A stretch of 64,000 nucleotides of DNA, taken from positions 124,001-188,000 of the forward strand of contig CAYQIM010000038.1 in NCBI GenBank assembly GCA_964417555.1. Reading direction: 5' to 3'. Numbering within the stretch: position 1 is the stretch's first letter; each line of letters opens with the position of its first letter. Shown piece by piece: positions 45,321 through 55,452 of this stretch. The notes below the pieces were generated by a model. The model saw only the letters and a program-made list of their open reading frames with translations. It ran no database searches and had not been told where the DNA came from. The translations under genes were made by a program, and so were the position numbers. Source of the stretch: CAYQIM01 sp964417555. Lineage in GTDB: Bacteria; Pseudomonadota; Gammaproteobacteria; Diplorickettsiales; Diplorickettsiaceae.

Positions 45321-48311
45321 TTGCACAAACTAGTTGTTTTATTCGTTTTTTTACTAAGTGGTTTTAGTACAACGGCTTTTGCTGAATTATCTAATGAATC
45401 ATCTTTATTGACGGCTACGCAACAGCAACTATTTGCTGAGCAATCTCGTAACAATTTACTAGCAAAAAAATTACAGGGTCTGAAGGATCAAAAAAATTTG
45501 CTTGTACAGCCTGTCACTCAAAAATCATTGGAACGGCTTGATCTTATGATTGCGATGGCTAAGGCTGATTTGGAAAGTATCAATCTGACCCTACAGACCA
45601 CACAGCAATCGACTGATCTCATTCAAGATGCTATCCGAAATGCGCCAGAGCATTGGCAAAGTATGGGCGGCAGTTCTGCTAAGCAAGACCCGCAAGGACA
45701 ATTACGAACTTATCTGCAGGAACGTCGACGTTTATTTGGTCTTCAGCAAAAACGTACTAAAATTTTGCAGCAATCGCGCGACATTATTCAGCAAACACTG
45801 AGTTTATCCGAAGAATGGAAACGAGAATTGCAGCGAAAGTATCAACTTCAAGAGCAAGCTTCCAGGGAACAATCACTTGATAGTTTAGTAGCTCGTCTCG
45901 ATCAAGAACAGAAAAAATGGATAACCCGTTTAAATCAATGGAATGAATTATTAAAAAAAGGACAAACAGCCGATTTTTTGCATAACGTTTCTTATGAGCA
46001 AATCGAGTTTAATATATTTGAAGCACAAGAAAGAAATAATTTGCTGGAATCTGAAATTAATATCGCCAGGATTTCTAATAAACTGCAAGAGTTAGCGTCT
46101 GATTTTAGTCTAAAACTTTCATTGAGCACGCTGAGTAACCTACAACACCAAATTGATAGTCTTAATGAGCGAATTCAAATTTCGAATAATTTATTTCAAA
46201 AAAAACTTAATTTTTTACAAGATTATATTCGCTTAGTTGATAAAGACCTAAAGGTAAATGGGCTTAATTATGGCCAGGATAAAACCAAGTTAGATCGTTT
46301 ACGGGAAATTGCTTTGGGCTATCAAAGTCTATTTACCAAGACTAAGCAATTAGAACAACAGCTCAAAGCGCAGAAAATTCTAATTAATAAGCAGTTGAAA
46401 CTACAATTATCCAACCGCCAAGGGTTGCCTGGATGGAATTTGGGTGCTTGGTTTGCTTTAGGGAAGACGATAATTCAAATCCCTACATTAACCCTAGAAA
46501 AATTAACGGGTCTTTATGACCCTATCGTAAACAAACTTGAATTGGTATCAGGTTGGCAGTGGTTAGTGGGGCTGATTGGGTTTTTTATATGGTTTGCGAT
46601 CTGGCTAAAATTGCGCCGTTTTTTAGCGGTAGATAGAGTTCGTCTACAGCAACGTAGCCGAGGCTTTTTTTCGGCGCAGACGGTGATAGTGGTATTACAA
46701 CTGCTGCAGCGTCATTTGACCGCTATCATGCTGTTAGCCGCATTAATAGGCTTACTATTTTTGTTAAATATACCTTTCAAGTTATTCTTTTTAATTATTA
46801 GTGTGAGTGTGGTTTGTTTAGGATTCAGTATCGTTATTCAGCTCGCGCATATTTTATTATTAGAAAACACAACCGATGAAAGCGGCCATGATGTGAAACT
46901 TTATTATCGTTTGCGTACTACCTTATTAATTGGAGGGATTATTACCCTAGTGACCATTTTGGTTAATCAGCTACCAGTAAACTACGAGGTGCAAGATCTT
47001 TTTGGCCGTTTATTTATGCTCTTTCTTTTGGTGGTCGCATTAGTGTTAATGAAGGGCTGGGAAGTAGTTCCTACTTTACTAGAACCCTATATAGAAAATA
47101 AACCGGCGTATTTAAAAAGGATTATCCGCTGGTTAAGTTTTTTAATTCCATTCAGCTTATTGACTAATGCGCTAATTGGTTTGGTCGGTTACGTTGAATT
47201 AGCATGGGCGATTGCACACTATCAGGGCTTATTTTTGGTAGCGCTTACCGCCTATCTTTTACTTCGAGGCCTTTTAGATGAACTCATTCGTTGGGCCTCT
47301 GAGCAATGTATTCGGCGGTTTAGAAATGGTTGGTTGTGGAGCCAGGCTTTATTGAAACCTTTCCATCAGGTTTTAAAGCTTATTTTACTTTTATTGTCTG
47401 CGTTGGGTTTGTTCCAACTTTATGGATGGAGGGATCATGCCCCTGCTATTAATATTAGCTTAAGCCATTTACTTTCTGCCAAGTTGTTTGCATTTCCAAA
47501 TGGCGTAGTGATCACTGGCTTTACGGTTGTTGAATTAGCAGTGCTTGCTGTTGTTTTAATATGGATTGCTCACTGGTCACGTGAGTTTGCTTATCGTTGG
47601 TTGTTTGTGCATACCAAGGACCTTGGTTTACGTAACAGTTTGGCTATTTTTACACAATATACGCTTATCGCCATTGGAATTATGATTGGCTTAAATATTT
47701 TGGGTTTAACCTGGACTAATATTACCTTTATTTTTGGCTTTTTTTCCTTAGGTGTTGGTTTGGGTTTGCGAGACTTATTTAATAATTTTATTACCGGTGT
47801 TTTTTTGTTAGTGGAAAGGCCAGTAAAAGTAGGGGATTGGGTAACTGTCGGCAGCTACGATGGACAGGTTTCTCATATAGGTGCGCGTTCTATTACGATA
47901 ACGACAGATGATCGGCAGGAATTGTTAGTTCCTAATGCGGATATTTTTAGTAAAAATTTTATTAACTGGACACATCGTGATAGTGTGGTTCGTACCTTAG
48001 TGAAGGTAAACGTTAATCGTAAAGATAATCCCTATCGTATTAGAGATATCATTTTAGAAGTGTTGGCGACAATTCCCAAAGTTTTAACCAATCCAAAGCC
48101 CGAAGTTTATTTTAAAGAAATCGATCGGGTGCTTTTGGAGTTTAAAGTTGAATATTACGTTGATTTAAATCACATTAGTTCGCGTTCCGGTGTGCGATCG
48201 CAGTTTTTGTTTAGTTTATGGGAGCGTTTTTCTCATGAAGATATCTTACCTCCCGATACACTCCATGATGTGCATATTGAAGGTAAATTAGATTTCAAAC
48301 CAGCAAGTTAG
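45321..48311 (+). CDS. Mechanosensitive channel, MscK/KefA-like
   Basis: A 996-residue protein. The start is TTG 45321 with GAGG at 45310-45313 overlapping the permease stop. A signal peptide (about 1-21, cleaved after AFA) leads to a long periplasmic coiled-coil domain (to about 360). Some 8-10 transmembrane helices follow, then a MscS core: GVGLGLRDLFNNFITGVFLL (pore helix and beta start), VERPVKVGDWVTVG and VPNADIFSKNFINWTH. Layout and length match MscK (about 1,100 residues) rather than simple MscS. It would release solutes under osmotic down-shock. Confidence 0.85.
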   Translation: MHKLVVLFVFLLSGFSTTAFAELSNESSLLTATQQQLFAEQSRNNLLAKKLQGLKDQKNLLVQPVTQKSLERLDLMIAMAKADLESINLTLQTTQQSTDLIQDAIRNAPEHWQSMGGSSAKQDPQGQLRTYLQERRRLFGLQQKRTKILQQSRDIIQQTLSLSEEWKRELQRKYQLQEQASREQSLDSLVARLDQEQKKWITRLNQWNELLKKGQTADFLHNVSYEQIEFNIFEAQERNNLLESEINIARISNKLQELASDFSLKLSLSTLSNLQHQIDSLNERIQISNNLFQKKLNFLQDYIRLVDKDLKVNGLNYGQDKTKLDRLREIALGYQSLFTKTKQLEQQLKAQKILINKQLKLQLSNRQGLPGWNLGAWFALGKTIIQIPTLTLEKLTGLYDPIVNKLELVSGWQWLVGLIGFFIWFAIWLKLRRFLAVDRVRLQQRSRGFFSAQTVIVVLQLLQRHLTAIMLLAALIGLLFLLNIPFKLFFLIISVSVVCLGFSIVIQLAHILLLENTTDESGHDVKLYYRLRTTLLIGGIITLVTILVNQLPVNYEVQDLFGRLFMLFLLVVALVLMKGWEVVPTLLEPYIENKPAYLKRIIRWLSFLIPFSLLTNALIGLVGYVELAWAIAHYQGLFLVALTAYLLLRGLLDELIRWASEQCIRRFRNGWLWSQALLKPFHQVLKLILLLLSALGLFQLYGWRDHAPAINISLSHLLSAKLFAFPNGVVITGFTVVELAVLAVVLIWIAHWSREFAYRWLFVHTKDLGLRNSLAIFTQYTLIAIGIMIGLNILGLTWTNITFIFGFFSLGVGLGLRDLFNNFITGVFLLVERPVKVGDWVTVGSYDGQVSHIGARSITITTDDRQELLVPNADIFSKNFINWTHRDSVVRTLVKVNVNRKDNPYRIRDIILEVLATIPKVLTNPKPEVYFKEIDRVLLEFKVEYYVDLNHISSRSGVRSQFLFSLWERFSHEDILPPDTLHDVHIEGKLDFKPAS

Positions 48312-48318
48312 ACGTAGA

Positions 48319-49395
48319 ATGAGAAAAAAAATTAAAATAATGTTTACCGGAGGGGGCTCTGCTGGTCATGTAACGCCAAGCTTGCCTTTAATACAAGCAT
48401 TTAAATCCCTAGGCGCTGAAATTTTTTACGTGGGCTCTGAAAAGGGCATTGAGCATTCTTTAATTAAACCATTAGGTATTCCTTATTATGTGATAACAAC
48501 GGGGAAACTGCGTCGTTATTGGTCTTGGAAAAATTTTTTAACTCCTTTTCAGCTTCTATTAGGTATTATACAAAGTTTTTTACTTTGTCGACGGCTCAAG
48601 CCTAGCGTTATTTTTTCAAAAGGTGGATTTGTCGCATTTCCTGTTGTGATAGGTGCATGGTTAAATCACATTCCTGTGATTATTCATGAATCTGACTTAT
48701 CGCCAGGATTAGCTAATCGTTTGAGTTTTCGTTTTGCAAAATTAATTTGTGTTACTTTTCCCGCAACCAAGAAATATTTTAAAAATAAAGCTAAAGTGAT
48801 AGTGACCGGAATGCCTATCCGTGAATTTTTGTATCAAGGTGATCGATCTGAAGGTTTAAAGTTTTGTGGTTTTACTGAAGAAAAACCCGTGTTGTTAGTG
48901 ATGGCAGGCGGATTAGGTTCTGCGGCGATTAATGATTCGGTTCGTCGTTTAATAAAACCCTTAACAGAAAATTTTCAGATTATCCATCTCTGTGGGAAAG
49001 GAAAGTTAGATATACATTTTGAGCGTTTTTCTAGTTATCGACAATTTGAATATCTGGGAGAAGAATTGGGCGATGTTTTAGCTTGCGCAGACCTAGTGAT
49101 AAGTCGGGCAGGTGCTACTTCACTTTATGAACTCTTAGCATTAAAGAAGCCACATATTTTATTACCCTTATCCAGGCAAGCGAGTCGTGGAGATCAAATG
49201 GAAAATGCCGATTATTTTTCAAAACAAGGATTAAGTACGATTTTATATCATGAAGCATATTCAGATGAAAAGTTATTGCAAATTATTTTTGATTGTTATA
49301 AAAATTTACAGCGAATAAAAGAAAAACTCGCTTTGTTTAAACAAGGCGATAGTACAAATCTTATTGTCAAGAAGCTACTCTATTTTGCTTCTTAA
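48319..49395 (+). CDS. murG: MurG-type GlcNAc transferase of the Firmicutes-like branch
   Basis: A 358-residue GT28 glycosyltransferase that would add GlcNAc to lipid I to make lipid II. The nucleotide loop is TGGGSAGHVTPS. Motifs GKLRRYWSWKNF, FSKGGFVAFPVVIGAW, IHESDLSPGLANR and TGMPIREF are those of Bacillus/Clostridium-type MurG. Typical gammaproteobacterial MurG has GGHVFPALAVA, GMGGYVSGPGG and HEQNG. It is isolated from any division/cell-wall cluster, 7 bp after an MscK-like gene. It may be an acquired second MurG or a replacement. A conventional copy cannot be looked for within this window. Confidence 0.8.
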   Translation: MRKKIKIMFTGGGSAGHVTPSLPLIQAFKSLGAEIFYVGSEKGIEHSLIKPLGIPYYVITTGKLRRYWSWKNFLTPFQLLLGIIQSFLLCRRLKPSVIFSKGGFVAFPVVIGAWLNHIPVIIHESDLSPGLANRLSFRFAKLICVTFPATKKYFKNKAKVIVTGMPIREFLYQGDRSEGLKFCGFTEEKPVLLVMAGGLGSAAINDSVRRLIKPLTENFQIIHLCGKGKLDIHFERFSSYRQFEYLGEELGDVLACADLVISRAGATSLYELLALKKPHILLPLSRQASRGDQMENADYFSKQGLSTILYHEAYSDEKLLQIIFDCYKNLQRIKEKLALFKQGDSTNLIVKKLLYFAS

Positions 49396-49442
49396 ACTGC
49401 TTAAATACTACCTATTCATTTTATGTAAGAGAGGACTTACTG

Positions 49443-51842
49443 CTATTTTCTTTCTAATTTATAAAGCAGATCAATCCCATTAGCAAAATTACTATTAGTG
49501 CTTTGTAATGAAAAATGCTTATTAAGCAAATAATTAATTTGTAAAACACTAATAGGATCGAGCAAACCTAGGCTGTAGGAAACATTGAGTCGCGGCGAGA
49601 AGTTTTTCCCAATAATGATAGAGGTATTTTGTTGTACTTTATTGGTATTAGGATTGAAAATGGGGTTAGCACCGATAGTTAATTGATCGATGCCTATTTT
49701 CTTTTGTGTGGTATTAATGAAACGATTAAATCCGGTCTCTTTTCCACCTACATGCGCGGCAGCATTCATTAATAATTGTAAACTTGCTGCACTAAGCTGA
49801 TTACTGGGTTGTCCGGTGACAAGATAAGAAAGGATCTCTAATTGAGAACCAATTGCACTGGCAGGATCGGCATATAGTGTAATCTGAGGGTTTTCTAAAT
49901 AACCTTGCAGATGAACTCCTACGATGGCACGAATGGGTTGCGTTGTCTGTAATGCAGACGGGATAAAACTGGTAGAACCTAATTTAGAGTTTGGTGTATC
50001 CGTATTTATGCTCGGTAAGACCCATACATTTTTATTGGCTGTAATATCTAAATTTGGGTTATCAATAGGACTATTGGCGAAACTTAACAAAGAATGAGGC
50101 TGTAATTTTAGGCTTTGGCCGTAATAGGTATATTCTCCTTCAGTGAGAGCGAGTTCTCCTGTTGCTAAGGTAGGACGATCCGTAGTTTGATTAATATCTA
50201 GTACACCCGTTACTTTCGTACGCAAGCCTTGATAGATAAATCGAATATCATTACCTAGTTGTAATTTAATCGTATTTTTATAAGTGAAGGGTAAAGACGT
50301 AGCTTTTTGTTTATGATTGACAAAAACAACGTCATTGGATAATTCAACTAAGTTTAAATTATTTTCATTGATTTTAATGGTGGCTTTTGGAAGCGAAATA
50401 AGCCCTGTTACTTCAACATGATGTGTGTCCGCCTGGATATGTAGTGCTGGCGAAGCGATAATTTTATATTCTGGCGTATGGCTAATTTCTACGTTGTTTC
50501 CATTCAGCTTGATAACGCTAGCGAAATTAGCATTATCTAATTGCGTTTGTGACTGAAATGCCAATGAACCTTTGCCAGAATCCACTTGCCCAGTCCCGCG
50601 TAATACTTTTTCCTGGGTATGAAAAGCAAGGTTTATATTTTTTAAATTAAGGCCTAAAGAAGGTATTTGCGTACTGGCCTTTTGCACGTTAAATGTGACA
50701 TTCATCAATGGTGAAAAAATGGGTCCAGAGAAATTGAATTGCGCATTCAGCAAACCCTGGGGATTTTTTAGTGTAGGAATAAAGCTGGTTAAATAATTTA
50801 AGTGTTTTAATGTTAACTGAACACTGCCTTTTATCATTTGTTTATGGTTTAGCCAAGTGCCCCATTGGTAATAGGGTAACTGAATAGCAGCACTTAATTG
50901 GTCACCAATCTTTGGTTCGGTCGTCAGCGTGGTTTCTAATCCTAATGATGTTAGCTTTGCGGCTAATTGGCTAGAAGGTATGTCTAGACTAGTCACATTA
51001 TTTTCTGTTTTACGATTTAGTTTGAAACCAGATACGCTCCCTTGTAAAGAAAAAGGTTGTAAATTGCCTGCAAGATTTATCTGCATTGGCTTAAGGGAAA
51101 ACGTATTATTTTTAAGTTGTTTTGCCGTTAAATTCAGTAACCATTTATTGGTATTTAAACTATTGGAAAAGAGTTGTCCTTGAATTTGTTCCAGTTGCCA
51201 ATCGTTCCACTTTAGACTGCTTGCTAGAACTGTAATATAAAATTCGGGTGCGTTTCGCTTACCATTGACTTTTCCTTTTAAAACGAGCTGGCCTTTCGCT
51301 TCTGAAATAAGATTAGCTAATTCTGGAATTGTTAACTGCCAATTGAAATGCCATTGTTCATCTAAGGTTCCATCAAGCGCTAGTACATTAGTGCCATAGT
51401 AAACAAAAGCTTTTTTAATATCGATTGAACTTAAGTGAATGTGCCTTAGTAAACTAGGGATTTTAAAATGCGCTGGATTGGTTTTTGTTGTGGTACTGTG
51501 CTCTTGCTCTTTGATAGAAAGTATCAGCGTATTGATAGACAATGGCGCTATACTTAATTTACCACGTAAAAGCGCACTCCAATGCCAATCAAATTGGGCT
51601 GATAAAATAGAAAGTTCAGCAGCAGTGCTCGTATAGTGCAGATCTTTTATCTGAATTGGACCGAGTAAGCAGCCATTTAATTCCTTGATTTTTAAAGTCC
51701 CTGGTAGCCATTTTTGGCTTAATTCAGCTGTTAAATCTAAGCCTTTTTGTGTGGTTAAAAATAAATAACCGGCACTTAAAAAAGTAATCGTTATAATATA
51801 GGCAACAATCCGGGGTAAGCTGAGGAGTGATTTGATTTTCAT
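49443..51842 (-). CDS. tamB: Translocation and assembly module protein TamB (short form)
   Basis: A 799-residue inner-membrane-anchored protein with an N-terminal hydrophobic helix, a long beta-rich groove region and a C-terminal DUF490 domain (PTLATGELALTEGEYTYYGQ, VGVHLQGYLENPQITLYADP, and a beta-signal-like end). E. coli TamB has 1,259 residues; the shortening is within the repetitive body. It overlaps tamA by 4 bp (tamA stop/tamB start), the usual order. TamB is thought to span the periplasm and carry phospholipids or help insert outer-membrane proteins. Confidence 0.9.
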   Translation of the reverse strand: MKIKSLLSLPRIVAYIITITFLSAGYLFLTTQKGLDLTAELSQKWLPGTLKIKELNGCLLGPIQIKDLHYTSTAAELSILSAQFDWHWSALLRGKLSIAPLSINTLILSIKEQEHSTTTKTNPAHFKIPSLLRHIHLSSIDIKKAFVYYGTNVLALDGTLDEQWHFNWQLTIPELANLISEAKGQLVLKGKVNGKRNAPEFYITVLASSLKWNDWQLEQIQGQLFSNSLNTNKWLLNLTAKQLKNNTFSLKPMQINLAGNLQPFSLQGSVSGFKLNRKTENNVTSLDIPSSQLAAKLTSLGLETTLTTEPKIGDQLSAAIQLPYYQWGTWLNHKQMIKGSVQLTLKHLNYLTSFIPTLKNPQGLLNAQFNFSGPIFSPLMNVTFNVQKASTQIPSLGLNLKNINLAFHTQEKVLRGTGQVDSGKGSLAFQSQTQLDNANFASVIKLNGNNVEISHTPEYKIIASPALHIQADTHHVEVTGLISLPKATIKINENNLNLVELSNDVVFVNHKQKATSLPFTYKNTIKLQLGNDIRFIYQGLRTKVTGVLDINQTTDRPTLATGELALTEGEYTYYGQSLKLQPHSLLSFANSPIDNPNLDITANKNVWVLPSINTDTPNSKLGSTSFIPSALQTTQPIRAIVGVHLQGYLENPQITLYADPASAIGSQLEILSYLVTGQPSNQLSAASLQLLMNAAAHVGGKETGFNRFINTTQKKIGIDQLTIGANPIFNPNTNKVQQNTSIIIGKNFSPRLNVSYSLGLLDPISVLQINYLLNKHFSLQSTNSNFANGIDLLYKLERK

Positions 51843-53593
51843 AATAGGTCAATCCCCATGCTAAATTGTAATCGTGTTGGATGACCAGGAAGATCTAACG
51901 CTTTACCAGCAGTTAATTCCATGGGGCCTAGTGGTGATATCCATACAATACCAACACCAGCGCCTTTTTGTAGATTAATTGGAAAATTATTAACGGCGTT
52001 ACCGATATCAAAGAATGCTGCGCCATAAAAGTTGTTAATGAGTCGATGTTGATATTCAGCACTCCCTACCATTAAATAACGTCCTGGACCTAATGCTTGA
52101 TAGTCATAACCACGTATGCTTTGACTTCCTCCGGCATAGAAAAGAAGTGAAGGAGGAAAGTTTGTCGGATCGGGTGTTACCGTATAACCCATGTCACTGC
52201 GCAGGATTAATCTACTTTTCTCATTCCAGCTGGTAATATATTTTGTTTGAAACTGGGTCTGTAAAAAACTGGCACTTGATAAAAGATTTTTATTGGCGGC
52301 TTGTAGTCTTAAATTGAGGCGATAACCATGAAAAGCAAAAACAGGATTATCAAATTGGTTACGAGAAAAATTAATACCGGGTGTCAGTAAGTGAGAAATA
52401 GTCGTTGGCTTATTGACATAATTGAAACGCTCAATTTGGTAGTTTAAAAATAGATTACGTTGCCAACCGCGCCATTGTTTTATACTAGCAACACCTAGTT
52501 GTTGAGTTGTGCTGTCTACTTGAGCTAGCTGTTTGCGTACGATAGCAAAATTAATATTATAGTTATCGGTAGTGGGATACTTTCCTGGAATGGTATAAGT
52601 GGTTTGTAGACTGTTTTGTACTTTCGATAATTGGCTCATAATACTTAATTTATGGCCAAATTGATTAAGATAACGTGATTCCCAGCCTAAAGTCCCCCGT
52701 ACACCGACGTCAGTACTGTACCCTATTCCTGCCGTATATTGTTGAGAAGGTCGCGGCGTTAATTTAAATAAAATGGGTATTTGTTGACTTTGCTTTTTTG
52801 TAGCAAGGTCATTTATAGAAATATGCTTAAAATAGCCGCTGTTGTTGAGATTATCTTGTAGCTTTAAGAGCTGTTTGGAGGAGTAAGGATCACCGATTTG
52901 AAATGGAATATAGCGCCTTAAAAAACTGGTTTTGAGGATGTTCTGTTGAAAGTTTACGGGACCGAAATAATAACGGGGACCTGTATCTAGAATTAAAGTC
53001 ACATGAGCACTGTAGGATTGGCGATTGATAAGAACACGGTGTTCGGAAAAGTAAGCAGACAGATAACCTTCAGACAGTGCTTCTGCCAGTAATCTTTGTT
53101 TGCTTTGTTCATAAAGTGTACTTAAGAAGCTATCACCTTGCTTAAGTGGCTGTTGGGCCAGTATTTTTTTTAATGCTGTATTATTGGCCCCTTCGCCTTG
53201 AAGTAAAATTTTCAGTTGGGTAATTTTTAATAAGGGCCCTGGATTGACTTGATAGATGGCATGCCAGGTGTTATTTCGGTAGAAAAGTTTTGCTTGGATA
53301 GAAGGTTTAAAATAGCCGTAAGGGGAGAGGGCTTGTTCGATCTCCGAAGAAGCATGCTCATGCCAGGTTTGAATGACTTCGGTCGTCACAGGTGGAGTTA
53401 ATGATTCTAGACTGTGAGTCAGGCGCGCTTCAACCGGCGTTGCTAAAGAGGGCGCTAGGCCTTTTAATTGATAGTCAATATAGCTAGTAGGGGCGGCGAC
53501 GGAGCCATATCCCATTAAGGAATAAAATAGACCTTTAATAGCCAATAAAGTAATAGCCAATAAAGTAATAACGTATTTTCTTATTTTTAGCAT
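51839..53593 (-). CDS. tamA: Outer-membrane assembly factor TamA
   Basis: A 584-residue Omp85-family protein: signal peptide, three POTRA repeats (about 45-280), and a 16-strand barrel containing FYAGGSQSIRGYDYQALGPG (the loop-6 RGY motif) and a C-terminal LQFSMGIDLL strand. It works with TamB. The signal-peptide core carries a perfect 15-bp tandem duplication (53536-53565), giving ITLLAITLLA. The gene is followed by tamB with a 4-bp overlap. Confidence 0.93.
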   Translation of the reverse strand: MLKIRKYVITLLAITLLAIKGLFYSLMGYGSVAAPTSYIDYQLKGLAPSLATPVEARLTHSLESLTPPVTTEVIQTWHEHASSEIEQALSPYGYFKPSIQAKLFYRNNTWHAIYQVNPGPLLKITQLKILLQGEGANNTALKKILAQQPLKQGDSFLSTLYEQSKQRLLAEALSEGYLSAYFSEHRVLINRQSYSAHVTLILDTGPRYYFGPVNFQQNILKTSFLRRYIPFQIGDPYSSKQLLKLQDNLNNSGYFKHISINDLATKKQSQQIPILFKLTPRPSQQYTAGIGYSTDVGVRGTLGWESRYLNQFGHKLSIMSQLSKVQNSLQTTYTIPGKYPTTDNYNINFAIVRKQLAQVDSTTQQLGVASIKQWRGWQRNLFLNYQIERFNYVNKPTTISHLLTPGINFSRNQFDNPVFAFHGYRLNLRLQAANKNLLSSASFLQTQFQTKYITSWNEKSRLILRSDMGYTVTPDPTNFPPSLLFYAGGSQSIRGYDYQALGPGRYLMVGSAEYQHRLINNFYGAAFFDIGNAVNNFPINLQKGAGVGIVWISPLGPMELTAGKALDLPGHPTRLQFSMGIDLL

Positions 53594-53940
53594 AACTAGG
53601 TAAATACCTAATATGCCGCTATAAGTAAAGAGGTTCTCTATAATCAGATGAAAATAATAGGGACAATCTTCTTATTGAGCCGCTATACCGGCAGGCCCAT
53701 TACTGGTCCATCGGCTTCGCCGAGCTGGGGTGACGTACAATTTTCCTTGTAAATACCAGCGGAATATAAGCAGTTTAGCTCTTGCAGTATCTCGTGAAGT
53801 CATTACAATAACTTTTCTAATAGAGTATCTCGTTATTTGCGATGAGGTAGAAAACACACGCTTTGTGGCCATCACCATATACTAAATGACGAGACGCCTA
53901 AGCGCGCGTATTATTTTCTAAATTGATAAGGCCTTCCATT
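53594..53940. other. 347-bp intergenic region between tamA and dacA (divergent)
   Basis: This holds the promoters of both divergent genes, but no pair of boxes is convincing. A GC-richer patch at about 53674-53730 (gccgctataccggcaggccc, then ttcgccgagctgggg) stands out from the AT-rich surroundings and may be a decayed repeat or hairpin. No coding frame is credible. Confidence 0.35.
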
Positions 53941-55158
53941 ATGCTTAAACTCCGTTGTTCTTTATTGCCGATCTTCATCGGCTTAATAGTTACTGTATTT
54001 GGATCTATCAGTAATGCTGATCCCATTATCCCTATTACAGCTCCTTCTGCAAGTAGAACTAGCCCAGCACAGCCTATGCTAACGCCAATTGCGCCAAGTG
54101 TAAATGCCAAGGCTTACTTATTAATGGATGCCTACAGTGGAAAAATTTTAGCGGGTGAGAATATTGATGAGCGAGTGCCACCCGCTAGTTTAACGAAAAT
54201 GATGACTTCTTATGTCATTTCAGTGGCGTTAAAAGAGGGACGCATCCATCCAGATGATTTAGTGACGATTAGTGAAACGGCTTGGAAAACAGGCGGTTCA
54301 AAGATGTTTGTTAAGGTTGGAGATAAGGTCGCTGTACGCGATCTGATGCAAGGTATTATTGTTGATTCGGGGAATGATGCTTGTGTGGCGATGGCTGAAT
54401 ATGTAGCAGGAAGTCAAGAATCTTTTGTGGGGCTCATGAATCAAGAGGCCGCTCGATTAGGAATGAGCCATACACATTTTGTTGATGTGGATGGATTACC
54501 TGACCCTAATCATTATTCAACAGCGCATGATATGGCTATTTTGGCGCGGGCACTTATTCTTGATTTTCCCGAAGATTATAAATGGTATTCGCAAAAGTGG
54601 TTTGCTTATAATGGCATTAAGCAACCGAATCGAAATCGTTTATTATGGCGTGATGCAAACGTTGACGGTATTAAAACGGGACATACAAATGACGCCGGTT
54701 TTTGTTTGGCTGCTTCAGGTCAAAAAAATGGTATGCGTTTAATTACAATAGTCATGGGTGCTCCTTCAGATGAGATGCGTGCGCAAGATAGTCAAAAGTT
54801 ATTAACTTATGGTTTTCGTTTTTTTGTCTCGCAAAAAATTTACACCGCGAACACCAAGTTAGCTACGCCTCGCATCTGGTTAGGACAGCATTCTCAGCTT
54901 AACGTCGGTTTGGCGCAAGATCTATATGCCACTTTTCTCTCTGGGCAAAACAAGGCGCCTACAACTACAATGACTTTTACACCTAATCTGCAAGCGCCTA
55001 TTCAAAAAGGTGATGTGGTAGGTCAAGTTAATGTGGTTTTAAATGATAAACCCATTGCTAGTGCTCCTCTCATTGCGTTAGAAAGTGTAGGTAAAGGGGG
55101 TTTATGGAGAAGCTTAGTTGATCGGACTAGTATGTGGTTTCATAAAGCCAAAGCTTAA
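53941..55158 (+). CDS. dacA: D-alanyl-D-alanine carboxypeptidase (PBP5/6 type)
   Basis: A 405-residue periplasmic penicillin-binding protein. The SxxK motif is PPASLTKMMT, SxN is VDSGNDACVAMAEY and KTG is DGIKTGHTNDAG. A signal peptide (cleaved near SNA) and a C-terminal amphipathic anchor (LWRSLVDRTSMWFHKA) are present. An upstream TTG (53923) is in frame, but ATG 53941 starts a proper signal peptide. The enzyme trims the terminal D-Ala of stem peptides. An R1 repeat begins immediately after its stop. Confidence 0.95.
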   Translation: MLKLRCSLLPIFIGLIVTVFGSISNADPIIPITAPSASRTSPAQPMLTPIAPSVNAKAYLLMDAYSGKILAGENIDERVPPASLTKMMTSYVISVALKEGRIHPDDLVTISETAWKTGGSKMFVKVGDKVAVRDLMQGIIVDSGNDACVAMAEYVAGSQESFVGLMNQEAARLGMSHTHFVDVDGLPDPNHYSTAHDMAILARALILDFPEDYKWYSQKWFAYNGIKQPNRNRLLWRDANVDGIKTGHTNDAGFCLAASGQKNGMRLITIVMGAPSDEMRAQDSQKLLTYGFRFFVSQKIYTANTKLATPRIWLGQHSQLNVGLAQDLYATFLSGQNKAPTTTMTFTPNLQAPIQKGDVVGQVNVVLNDKPIASAPLIALESVGKGGLWRSLVDRTSMWFHKAKA

Positions 55159-55339
55159 TATACCGCTCGCATTTGAAAATGCGAATTTTTAACTTTCATG
55201 GCGAGCGGATATTCTGATCACACGGGCAAAAGCAAAGCTTATGCAGCGTCATTCAGCGGGAAAAATCGCGTTTCTCCCTTTGAAAATCCCCATCGCGTAA
55301 GGAGAGCATTTGAAAATGCCATTTCGCATTTTCAAATGC
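55159..55339 (-). repeat. R1 intergenic repeat, copy B
   Basis: The longest copy, in inverse orientation to copy A. It begins with tataccgctcg right after the dacA stop. It contains acgggcaaaagc and the core complement aaaatccccatcgcg, and ends in a strong hairpin gcatttgaaaatgc-catttc-gcattttcaaatgc (55306-55339). A related gcatttgaaaatgc also lies near the other end. The 55340-55452 remainder before the acyltransferase is plain AT-rich sequence. Confidence 0.75.
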
Positions 55340-55452
55340 AATTGGGTTTATTTATTATGAGAGTATCTTGAGCTCGGAGATTTAGCCTAGTAGTTACGAC
55401 GATGATATATAGTAATGAATGAATCTCACTTTTTCTTAGTTGATAAAAATTT

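Noticed and set aside
53672..53878. 68-residue minus-strand frame between tamA and dacA
   Set aside because: Composition is unlike the neighbouring genes, no RBS, and it covers a GC-rich non-coding patch; possibly repeat-derived.
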